Below are positions 1 to 5,632 of a DNA stretch of 5,660 nucleotides, in pieces (position 1 is the first letter of the stretch; each line of letters begins with the position of its first letter). The stretch covers positions 14,615-20,274 of the forward strand of contig JAAVEX010000068.1 in NCBI GenBank assembly GCA_014801065.1, in the 5' to 3' direction. The stretch is from Barnesiella sp. (GTDB lineage Bacteria; Bacteroidota; Bacteroidia; Bacteroidales; Muribaculaceae). The notes under the pieces were generated by a model. It had not been told where the DNA came from, ran no database searches, and saw only the letters and a list, made by a program, of their open reading frames with translations. The position numbers and the translations under genes are program-made.

Positions 1-25
1 GATCTGAAGCGGAATTCCTGACTGT

Positions 26-1456
26 TTACTGCAAAGGTTTAAATTCAAGACGGTTAATCACCGCGCGCCACACATCTGTCGATGTGGTCATGTTGATTCC
101 CTCACCGCCAAACGCATAGATATACGGGCAATCCCATTCAGTGATCGGTTTCACTGCGCGAGAGCCAAGCGTCTGATTGACCACAATGGCCTGCGCGTAT
201 GATCCCGGAGTGTATGTTGCGGGGAGCGCCATATCCGAAGGAGCCAGCGTCCAGTTAACACCCATATCGTAAGAGATATAGACATTTCGATTGGGTGTCG
301 ATCCGTTGAGCAGTCCACCAAAGCAGAGCAGCACCGAGCGGCGAGTCACCTTCCAGACCGTGGATGTGCGGAAAGCATAGTAGGGCACCACCATCGGAGC
401 CTCCAAAGCCGGGAGCGACGATGAAAGCTTGGCCCATACGCCACCATCGCATGCCCATACGCCATTAACGGCATTGCCATCGGCATCAACACCGCCGGCC
501 ACGATCAACATCGGAGCGTCGGACCATTCGGTGGTATAAACCACGGCTGCGGATGTGCCGGCCACGGGCATACCATCAACAATCGGATTAGCTGTCGATG
601 CAGGATAAGTCACCGTCTTATAGCCTCCGTCATCAATCACACCGATAGCCTTTCCGCCGACAACGCCGTAGATATACGACATCCGGGCAGAGGTCTGACT
701 CCAGGAAAGTCCGCAATCTGTCGACTCAAAGAGTGTATTATTGCTGTCAACGACAAACATCTTGCCGTCGGCCGCAACGAGTGTCGACAGGCGCGCATCG
801 GCCGGGAATGTAACATCAGTAAATGTCCATGAATCAAGCGGAGCCTGCGACGAGGCTCTGCAAACAGATGTGCCATCGGTAGTGAAGCAGAACATAGTGC
901 CATCACCAAAGTCAAGAGTACGTTGCTCCTTGACCGAGGCGAGGTTGGTGGGGAGCGTCCAATTCATCTTGCTCCACTCCATGCGATCGGGGTTCACCTT
1001 ATGCACATTGACATAGATCGTATAGTCGCGTGTCACTGTTCCGGAAGCCGATTCGAGGTGCAATTTCACCGAACCGCGGCTGAAATCGATCGAATCGTTA
1101 GGATTCTTAAGATAGTCCACCACGGTGTCAGCGCCGGTCGACGATGGCATAGTGATTTCCGCCTTTCTCACACCGGAAAAAGTCATCTCAGTGACCAGTC
1201 GGTTCACCTTCGTACCCACAGGCAGCGAATCAGCATTAAAAATAACAGCGCGATCCAAATCGATTGAAAAGAAAACCGAATCAAGATTAGCCAGCACACT
1301 GTCATTAGCTTCGAGGCTGAAAGTATTGACCATCACGGCATCCGCCGACGAATCAGGAATCAGCGTACTCATATCATCGGAATCATCGTTACACGACGAC
1401 ACAAGCGCTGTGGCTATCAAGGCCAAAATTGCATATATTGGGAATCTTCTTTTCAT
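26..1456 (-). CDS. Surface lipoprotein, DUF6242-like, with C-terminal beta-propeller repeats
   Basis: The protein has 476 residues and no assigned enzymatic role. The N-terminus is a lipoprotein signal: basic residues 2-4, a hydrophobic stretch at about 7-19, and lipobox V19-S20-S21-C22. The residues after C22 (NDDSDD) are strongly acidic, which in Bacteroidota is the kind of export signal that sends lipoproteins to the outer leaflet of the outer membrane, so surface exposure is inferred. Residues about 44-152 form a compact beta-rich domain ending in a YTIYVNVHKVNPD segment; this layout resembles my memory of DUF6242 proteins, but no search was run. Residues about 180-476 look like a beta-propeller: two Asp-box (BNR) motifs, S245-x-D247-x-G249-x-x-W252 and S395-x-D397-x-G399-x-x-W402, plus kelch-like aliphatic-GG strands near 317-322, 376-381 and 445-451. 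The ATG start is preceded by an A-rich stretch without a Shine-Dalgarno site. The gene has its own promoter candidate and ends 25 nt from the window edge. Ligand binding or adhesion is only a guess. Confidence 0.85.
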   Translation of the reverse strand: MKRRFPIYAILALIATALVSSCNDDSDDMSTLIPDSSADAVMVNTFSLEANDSVLANLDSVFFSIDLDRAVIFNADSLPVGTKVNRLVTEMTFSGVRKAEITMPSSTGADTVVDYLKNPNDSIDFSRGSVKLHLESASGTVTRDYTIYVNVHKVNPDRMEWSKMNWTLPTNLASVKEQRTLDFGDGTMFCFTTDGTSVCRASSQAPLDSWTFTDVTFPADARLSTLVAADGKMFVVDSNNTLFESTDCGLSWSQTSARMSYIYGVVGGKAIGVIDDGGYKTVTYPASTANPIVDGMPVAGTSAAVVYTTEWSDAPMLIVAGGVDADGNAVNGVWACDGGVWAKLSSSLPALEAPMVVPYYAFRTSTVWKVTRRSVLLCFGGLLNGSTPNRNVYISYDMGVNWTLAPSDMALPATYTPGSYAQAIVVNQTLGSRAVKPITEWDCPYIYAFGGEGINMTTSTDVWRAVINRLEFKPLQ

Positions 1457-1468
1457 AAAGCGTTTTTT

Positions 1469-1484
1469 AAGCTGAGACCAGCTT
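1469..1484 (-). repeat. Small hairpin just upstream of the lipoprotein start codon
   Basis: A perfect 6-bp inverted repeat, AAGCTG and CAGCTT on either side of a 4-nt loop, lies 12 nt before the ATG of the lipoprotein gene. In the minus-strand transcript it is followed by six A residues and then CGCTTT-ATG, so it borders the ribosome landing area. It has no downstream U-tract in the minus direction, so it does not look like a terminator of ribD. It might influence translation initiation; that is inference. Confidence 0.35.
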
Positions 1485-1581
1485 GTTATAAATAGCGATC
1501 ATCGAACCGCGCTTAAACTCGCTCTCCATCTCAGACCCATGTGCGACTCGCTACGAACCCACATCAATCCCGAAACAGCAT

Positions 1582-1621
1582 TTTGCAAGTTTCATGAAAC
1601 AGTTCTTTTTCAACTTGCAAA
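1582..1621 (-). repeat. Inverted repeat with 10-bp arms at the predicted transcription start
   Basis: Arms TTTGCAAGTT (1612-1621 in the minus reading) and AACTTGCAAA (1582-1591) are perfectly complementary over 10 bp, with a 20-nt spacer. The first arm begins inside the -7 promoter element, so the dyad spans the predicted start of transcription. A perfect 12-bp palindrome, GTTTCATGAAAC, overlaps the second arm at 1589-1600. This arrangement suits protein-DNA recognition better than transcription termination. Confidence 0.5.
1589..1600. promoter_or_regulatory. Perfect 12-bp palindrome, possible operator
   Basis: GTTTCATGAAAC is identical on both strands. It lies 17 nt downstream of the -7 promoter match of the lipoprotein gene, at about +12 to +23 of the predicted transcript. 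A dimeric DNA-binding regulator could bind here and block transcription. No regulator gene is in the window and the site is not a known operator that I recognise, so the role is inferred from symmetry and position alone. Confidence 0.3.
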
Positions 1622-1625
1622 GTTA
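1618..1625 (-). promoter_or_regulatory. Candidate Bacteroidota -7 promoter element for the lipoprotein gene
   Basis: On the minus strand these bases read TAACTTTG followed by CA. This is an exact match to the primary sigma factor -7 consensus of Bacteroidota, TAnnTTTG. The expected -33 TTTG is not present at the usual distance of about 19-21 nt; the bases there are GTGA, so the match is half-site only. Transcription would start near position 1611, placing the start about 155 nt before the lipoprotein ATG. The position after an operon end and before a gene supports function. Confidence 0.5.
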
Positions 1626-1645
1626 ACAACATTTTCATTAACTTT
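1619..1645 (-). repeat. AT-rich inverted repeat downstream of ribD
   Basis: Perfect 8-bp arms AAAGTTAA (1638-1645 in the minus reading) and TTAACTTT (1619-1626) are separated by 11 nt. The stem is almost all A-T, so it would be weak as RNA, and no U-tract follows. It could be a poor terminator for the ribD transcript or a DNA dyad. Its second arm is also the core of the -7 promoter element and shares three bases with the next dyad. Confidence 0.4.
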
Positions 1646-1691
1646 CACCCCCTTATAGTTAAAATACCTAATAAATATAGCAATTTTCGCC

Positions 1692-2723
1692 CTACACCCT
1701 GCGAATATGTAAAATATCATTACTTCCGAACCGTTCCACCATCACCGCTCCCTGCGGCAATCCCATCCGGCAGCGACCCCTCCGACCAAGCTCTACGGGT
1801 GATATCTCCACCCGCGCTTCGTCCCAAACGCCGCAATCGATAAACGCCTGAAGCAGAGTGGCTCCTCCCTCTACCATCACTGAGATCATACCCTTCGAAA
1901 AGAGATCGGCAAGAATTTCGGAAAGACCGCTCCCGGGCTCCACTTCAACGACCTCGGCCACATCATCAAGCGCATGTCCCGAGGAGTAGACCAAACTTTT
2001 TTCGCCTGCAAAAATTCGATGATCCGCCGTGAGCACTCCGCTGCGATCAATCACTATCCTTCGCGGAGATCGTCCGGGAAAGAGCCTGACCCTGAGCTGC
2101 GGATCGTCATTGACAACCGTCCTGCTCCCCACCATTATTCCATCAAAATCGCCCCGAAGACGATGCATTGCCTGCATCGAGGCTGCCGTGGAAAATCGTG
2201 GCGCGGGATCGCCGGCCTCCCTCACACAATCCAGATACCCATCGCTGCTGCAGGCCCATTTAAGCATCACGTATGGCCGACGCAGCGTCTGAGCGGTCAT
2301 GAACGCACGGTTCAACGCCTTGCACTCATCGTCGAGTACCCCCACCGTCACCTCTGCTCCGGCATCACGCAACATCGCAACGCCTCTGCCGGCCACCTTC
2401 GGATTAGGATCAAGCGACCCCACCACTACTCTCGACACTCCGCTATCAATCAACAGCTTGGCGCAGGGTGGTGTTTTGCCGTAATGCGAACATGGTTCAA
2501 GAGTGACATAGATCGTCGACCGCCGGAGCATCTCACTGTTTTCCACCGATCTCACCGCATTGACCTCAGCATGAGGGCCACCGAAGCGACGATGCCACCC
2601 CTCGCCGATGATCCGGCCATCGCACACTATCACGGCTCCGACCATCGGGTTGGGCGATGTCTGCCCCCGCCCGTTGGCGGCAAGCTGCAGCGCGCGACGC
2701 ATGTAAATCTCATCTATTTCCAA
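1692..2723 (-). CDS. ribD: Bifunctional riboflavin biosynthesis deaminase/reductase RibD
   Basis: RibD deaminates 2,5-diamino-6-ribosylamino-pyrimidinone 5'-phosphate and then reduces the ribosyl group with NADPH, giving 5-amino-6-ribitylamino-uracil 5'-phosphate; the enzyme is cytosolic. The N-terminal deaminase domain (about 1-145) has SPNPMVGAVIV (23-33), the zinc and proton-transfer motif H51-A-E53, and P77-C78 with C87 as the remaining zinc ligands. The C-terminal reductase domain (about 150-343) has LKWACSSDGYLD (154-165), VGSRTVVNDDP (198-208) and VEGG (284-287). At 343 residues it is close to the usual full bifunctional length. The start chosen is TTG, which overlaps the last 10 nt of ispG; an in-frame stop lies three codons upstream, and the only nearby ATG (position 2702, residue 8) would remove the first conserved helix (family members read roughly DExYMxRAL). 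No FMN riboswitch is visible, as expected for a gene inside an operon. No other riboflavin gene is in the window. Confidence 0.95.
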   Translation of the reverse strand: MEIDEIYMRRALQLAANGRGQTSPNPMVGAVIVCDGRIIGEGWHRRFGGPHAEVNAVRSVENSEMLRRSTIYVTLEPCSHYGKTPPCAKLLIDSGVSRVVVGSLDPNPKVAGRGVAMLRDAGAEVTVGVLDDECKALNRAFMTAQTLRRPYVMLKWACSSDGYLDCVREAGDPAPRFSTAASMQAMHRLRGDFDGIMVGSRTVVNDDPQLRVRLFPGRSPRRIVIDRSGVLTADHRIFAGEKSLVYSSGHALDDVAEVVEVEPGSGLSEILADLFSKGMISVMVEGGATLLQAFIDCGVWDEARVEISPVELGRRGRCRMGLPQGAVMVERFGSNDILHIRRV

Positions 2724-4396
2724 AGTCCGTCAGCTTTAATCAGTTCAACAAGCCTACCTACCGCCTCCGAGGTCGGGATATTCTTCTCAACACACTCTTT
2801 ACCGCGATACAGGCTCACCTTTCCAATGCCCGCTCCCACATAACCATAGTCGGCATCAGCCATTTCGCCCGGTCCATTGACAATACATCCCATCACTCCG
2901 ATCTTCAGACCTTTGAGATGCGACGTGGCGCGTTTCACCTCCGCCAGCGTCGACTGCAGATCGAAAAGCGTGCGGCCGCATCCCGGACAGGAGATAAATT
3001 CAGTGTGAGAAAATCTCATACGCGCCGACTGCAGAATAGCGAAAGCCACCCTTACGGCATCGGCAGCCGGAAGCGAATCGCCCTCGATCAGCAACCCGTC
3101 GCCAAAACCTCCCATGAGCACCACTCCACAGTCGATGGCAGCACGCAGTGAGGCCTCTTCGGCAGTCAGCCCGTCGTAGCGCGCTGCGACAACCACCGGA
3201 TTGTCAACACCATCCTCCATCAGCCTATGAAATGCAGCAAGCATCTCACCCGAGCGATTGACATGGTCCGAATCCATAACGACGATCGCATCCCGTTCCG
3301 CCTTAAGACCATTGGCAATCACATCGGCAGCTTTCACACGCACAAGGCGTTCATCGTCGGCCACAAGATCAGGCTGCATATCGCCGGAAACATCAACAGC
3401 GCCCGGAGCCACCACGACAGGCACTCCATCAGCAGGCATACCCGGCGTCCTGTGCCCGCGACGGCGCTGCGGAGCCACCGGATCATAGCCCTCGATCAGC
3501 CTTCCGTTGATCGGACTCGCTCCCTCGCGTTTGCTTATATAATCAACAATGGCCCGCGCCACCGGAAGCTCACATTCGGGATCCTCGCTGAGCGACACAC
3601 GAATCGTATCGCCGACTCCCTCGGCAAGCAATGTGCCGATACCGACAGCCGATTTTATCCGGCCATCCTCTCCGTCGCCTGCCTCAGTCACTCCGAGATG
3701 AAGCGGATAGGCCATATCCTCCTGATTCATAGCCTTGACAAGCCGTCTCACGGTCTCCACCATCACGGTGACATTCGAAGCCTTGATCGAGATCACCACA
3801 TCATTAAAATCATGACGGCGACACACACGCAGAAACTCCATCGCGCTCTCCACCATCCCGGCAGGAGTGTCGCCATAACGACTCATGATTCTATCCGACA
3901 GCGATCCATGGTTAACACCGATACGGATTGCCGTGCCATTTTCCCGACACAGATCCAGAAACGGCACGAGGGCATCCTCTATGCGCCGAAGTTCGCAGGC
4001 ATATTCCTCATCCGTAAACTCAATTTTTTTAAACGTGCGTCCGGGATCCACGAAGTTGCCGGGATTGATCCTCACCTTCTCCACGCGTCGCGCAGCCTCG
4101 AATGCCGCACGAGGATTGAAGTGGATATCCGCCACCAGAGGCACTTCGATTCCGCGCTCGCGCAGACAGCCACGGATCTTGCCCAGATTTTCAGCCTCTC
4201 TCACTCCCTGAGCCGTGAAGCGAACCAGTTCAGCGCCGGCCTCAACTATCCTTTCCGCCTGATCGACCGATCCATCGGTATCCATAGTCGAAGTCGAAGC
4301 CATCGACTGGATCCTCACGGGTGCATCACCGCCGATGGTGAGTGAGCCGACGTTGACCGTCGTGGTTGGCCGACGCTTATAATCAAACACCGACAT
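2714..4396 (-). CDS. ispG: 4-hydroxy-3-methylbut-2-enyl diphosphate synthase IspG (GcpE), long form
   Basis: IspG carries out the penultimate step of the MEP isoprenoid pathway, the reductive ring opening of MEcPP to HMBPP, using a [4Fe-4S] cluster. From the ATG at 4396 it has 560 residues, far more than the two-domain enzyme of E. coli (372), as expected for the three-domain form of Bacteroidota, chlamydiae and plants. The N-terminal TIM barrel (about 5-290) has IRIGVNHGSLSDRIMSRYGDTP and LGVTEAGDGEDGRIKSA. A less conserved insert spans about 295-460. The C-terminal domain holds the cluster ligands C470-x2-C473, C504 and E511 (in CPGCGRTLFDLQ and GCIVNGPGE). A TTG at 4405, overlapping the purE stop, would add three residues; I prefer the ATG because family members start with a short Met-x-x-(F/Y)-x-Y-x-R-R stretch. 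The ATG lies 5 nt after purE, and the 3' end overlaps ribD by 10 nt, so translational coupling is likely. The insert seems shorter than in Bacteroides homologues as I recall them. Confidence 0.96.
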   Translation of the reverse strand: MSVFDYKRRPTTTVNVGSLTIGGDAPVRIQSMASTSTMDTDGSVDQAERIVEAGAELVRFTAQGVREAENLGKIRGCLRERGIEVPLVADIHFNPRAAFEAARRVEKVRINPGNFVDPGRTFKKIEFTDEEYACELRRIEDALVPFLDLCRENGTAIRIGVNHGSLSDRIMSRYGDTPAGMVESAMEFLRVCRRHDFNDVVISIKASNVTVMVETVRRLVKAMNQEDMAYPLHLGVTEAGDGEDGRIKSAVGIGTLLAEGVGDTIRVSLSEDPECELPVARAIVDYISKREGASPINGRLIEGYDPVAPQRRRGHRTPGMPADGVPVVVAPGAVDVSGDMQPDLVADDERLVRVKAADVIANGLKAERDAIVVMDSDHVNRSGEMLAAFHRLMEDGVDNPVVVAARYDGLTAEEASLRAAIDCGVVLMGGFGDGLLIEGDSLPAADAVRVAFAILQSARMRFSHTEFISCPGCGRTLFDLQSTLAEVKRATSHLKGLKIGVMGCIVNGPGEMADADYGYVGAGIGKVSLYRGKECVEKNIPTSEAVGRLVELIKADGLWK

Positions 4397-4401
4397 TTCG
4401 A

Positions 4402-4908
4402 TCAATTTGTCTTGTATTCATACTTCACCGACGCGAGATCGGCATTGACTTTCACTATCTTTTCTGAAAGTGTGGCGCGATAAGTCCGGAACCGCTCCAT
4501 CAACTCCGCATCGCCAAGCGCTATCATCTGCACAGCAAGCACGCCGGCATTCATGCCTCCATCGATCCCGACGGTGGCCACTGCGATGCCCGGAGGCATC
4601 TGCACGATTGAGAGCAGAGCGTCGCGTCCTTCGAGAGTGGCGCTGATAGGCACTCCGATCACAGGCACGGTGGTCATCGCTGCTATCACTCCGGGAAGAG
4701 CCGCAGCCATTCCCGCGCCGGCTATGATCACCCTTATGCCCCGATCCTGAGCGCCGCGTGCAAAAGCTTCCACCTCCGCCGGAGTGCGGTGGGCCGAAAG
4801 CGCATTCATCTCAAACGGCACTTTCATCATATCGAGAAATTTAGCCGCTTTTTCCATGATAGGCAGGTCCGACATGCTGCCCATAATAATACTTACAAGT
4901 GGTTTCAT
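4402..4908 (-). CDS. purE: N5-carboxyaminoimidazole ribonucleotide mutase PurE (class I)
   Basis: PurE converts N5-CAIR to CAIR in de novo purine synthesis, working after PurK in bacteria; it is a soluble homo-octamer in known structures. The 168-residue length is typical. Diagnostic motifs are the N-terminal MGSMSD loop (9-14, phosphate and nucleotide binding), SAHRTP (38-43) with catalytic H40, the glycine loop GAGMAAALPG (64-73), and IVQMPPG (101-107). The GAG-x-AA-x-LPG pattern marks the class I mutase rather than the class II AIR carboxylase. Residue 70 is alanine where E. coli, Bacillus and Thermotoga enzymes have histidine (AAHLPG), which is unusual. The gene starts 10 nt after the PAP2 stop codon and ends 5 nt before the ispG ATG, so it belongs to the same operon. 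No Shine-Dalgarno site is visible; the spacer is AT-rich. purK is not in the window. Confidence 0.97.
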   Translation of the reverse strand: MKPLVSIIMGSMSDLPIMEKAAKFLDMMKVPFEMNALSAHRTPAEVEAFARGAQDRGIRVIIAGAGMAAALPGVIAAMTTVPVIGVPISATLEGRDALLSIVQMPPGIAVATVGIDGGMNAGVLAVQMIALGDAELMERFRTYRATLSEKIVKVNADLASVKYEYKTN

Positions 4909-4918
4909 ATATCAATTT

Positions 4919-5527
4919 TTAAATTATTGTGAAAAACAAAACGCTGATAAACCCAACGGCATAACCTGCATAAACCTGCATCGGAGTGTGGGCCTCAAGC
5001 ATCAGTCTGGCCACTCCGACAATGCCGGCGATCACGGCAGCGATCGTCAGCATGACCAGTGCCCCCAGAGGATAGACGGCATGCATGGTCAGACACACCA
5101 CTATGGCAAGCAGACCGGCAATGGCTGTGGCATGAGCACTGATTTTCCACCACCGGTTGATCATGGCCACACAGATGAGTGCCGCCGTCGCGCCCGCCAT
5201 GAACCCTATGAGCCATCGAGGTGCGCCCACAAGCCAGAAATAGCCTATCGTCATAATGTAAAATGCCACCGATGCCGCGTAGGGCCAAAAACGGTCGTTG
5301 CGCTCAGTCAGCGACACATTTTCCACCATATTCAGCTTGCGCATCACTCCGATCACAGTCATAGGCCCCAGCGCGGTCAGGAAAAACACCACACCCACCG
5401 TTAGCAGACGCGTGGCCAGCGGCACAAACGCCAGCTCGGTCACATTAAGCATCAGCGCCACGGCGTAGGTCGGGATGACTATCGGGCTGAAAACAAACGA
5501 TATTGCTTTTGAAAATTTTCTGATCAT
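4919..5527 (-). CDS. PAP2-family integral membrane phosphatase
   Basis: The protein has 202 residues and is very hydrophobic, with about six or seven membrane segments (roughly 12-29, 38-60, 83-100, 104-122, 133-149, 152-171, 184-202). It carries a diverged form of the three PAP2 motifs: R76-x2-R79-x2-P82 in place of KxxxxxxRP, S130-A131-H132 in place of PSGH, and R174-x5-H180 in place of SRxxxxxHxxxD. The two histidines and the motif-3 arginine that form the active site are kept; the motif-3 aspartate is Q184. The likely substrate is a lipid phosphate or pyrophosphate, such as undecaprenyl diphosphate or phosphatidylglycerol phosphate, acting in the inner membrane, but the sequence does not decide which. 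It is the first gene of the apparent operon with purE, ispG and ribD. The ATG start has no upstream alternative and no clear ribosome binding site. Confidence 0.85.
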   Translation of the reverse strand: MIRKFSKAISFVFSPIVIPTYAVALMLNVTELAFVPLATRLLTVGVVFFLTALGPMTVIGVMRKLNMVENVSLTERNDRFWPYAASVAFYIMTIGYFWLVGAPRWLIGFMAGATAALICVAMINRWWKISAHATAIAGLLAIVVCLTMHAVYPLGALVMLTIAAVIAGIVGVARLMLEAHTPMQVYAGYAVGFISVLFFTII

Positions 5528-5574
5528 GATCGATTGTCAAGTTAGAGAGTGTTTGGATTTAAATGATTTTAGCA

Positions 5575-5604
5575 CAAAGAGAGATTTTGGGATGATTTTT
5601 CAAA
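5575..5604 (-). promoter_or_regulatory. Weak candidate promoter for the PAP2-purE-ispG-ribD operon
   Basis: On the minus strand a TTTG (-33 type, plus positions 5601-5604) is followed after 18 nt by TCTCTTTG (-7 type, 5575-5582). The -7 match to TAnnTTTG has one mismatch (C for A) and the spacer is one base shorter than the usual 19-21. Transcription would begin near 5568, leaving a leader of about 40 nt before the PAP2 ATG. The placement is sensible but the match is imperfect, and transcription could also enter from further upstream. Confidence 0.35.
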
Positions 5605-5616
5605 ATTGAAGAAGGA

Positions 5617-5632
5617 GCAATGCGGGCATTGC
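5617..5632. repeat. Inverted repeat GCAATGC-GG-GCATTGC
   Basis: Two perfect 7-bp arms are separated by 2 bases, upstream of the PAP2 gene. As RNA this gives a 6-bp stem with a 4-nt loop. There is no U-tract on either side, so it is not a standard terminator. It could be a regulator site, part of a dispersed repeat, or chance. Confidence 0.4.

Larger units (their letters stand above)
1457..1691 (-). other. Non-coding region between ribD and the lipoprotein gene (promoter and leader)
   Basis: These 235 nt contain no convincing gene. Read on the minus strand they start AT-rich after the ribD stop, then carry a dyad (arms 1638-1645 and 1619-1626), a -7 promoter match (1618-1625), a second dyad (arms 1612-1621 and 1582-1591), an exact 12-bp palindrome (1589-1600), a GC-richer leader and a small hairpin at 1469-1484. 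The 7-mer GAAACAG occurs twice on the plus strand, at 1572-1578 and 1596-1602, exactly 24 nt apart. If transcription starts near 1611, the lipoprotein mRNA has a leader of roughly 150 nt, long enough for post-transcriptional control. In the leader, CTGAGA can pair with TCTCAG and TAGCGA with TCGCTA, but these pairings cross and none matches a riboswitch class I recognise. I see no strong GC-rich terminator for ribD. Confidence 0.6.

Noticed and set aside
1469..1484. Hairpin considered as an intrinsic terminator
   Set aside because: No U-tract follows it in either direction. The T-run lies on the wrong side for the plus strand and becomes an A-run in the minus transcript.
1564..1638. Minus-strand 24-codon frame beginning MKMLLTLQVEK, with a G-rich run upstream
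   Set aside because: The start codon lies upstream of the predicted transcription start and the frame runs through the promoter element and dyads. Read-through from ribD could still reach it, but there is no support for a peptide.
1540..1662. Plus-strand 40-codon frame beginning MCDSLRTHINPE
   Set aside because: It is antisense across the promoter and dyad region of the lipoprotein gene. No promoter, ribosome site or homology supports it.
1457..1691. Possible FMN or other known riboswitch
   Set aside because: The conserved FMN-box elements are not visible, and the downstream gene is a lipoprotein and not a riboflavin gene.
1974..2843. Plus-strand open frame of 289 codons
   Set aside because: It lies antisense to ribD and the end of ispG, both intact. 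No family motif is visible in its translation.
3227..4345. Plus-strand open frame of 372 codons, rich in His and Arg
   Set aside because: It is antisense to ispG, whose motifs are complete and unmistakable. The translation has shadow-like composition and no domain.
4995..5288. Minus-strand open frame of 97 codons within the PAP2 gene
   Set aside because: It is another frame of the PAP2 gene. The PAP2 frame has membrane segments and active-site motifs; this one has none.
4784..5404. Plus-strand open frame of 206 codons
   Set aside because: It is antisense to the PAP2 gene and the start of purE. The sequence is His/Arg rich without structure typical of a real protein.
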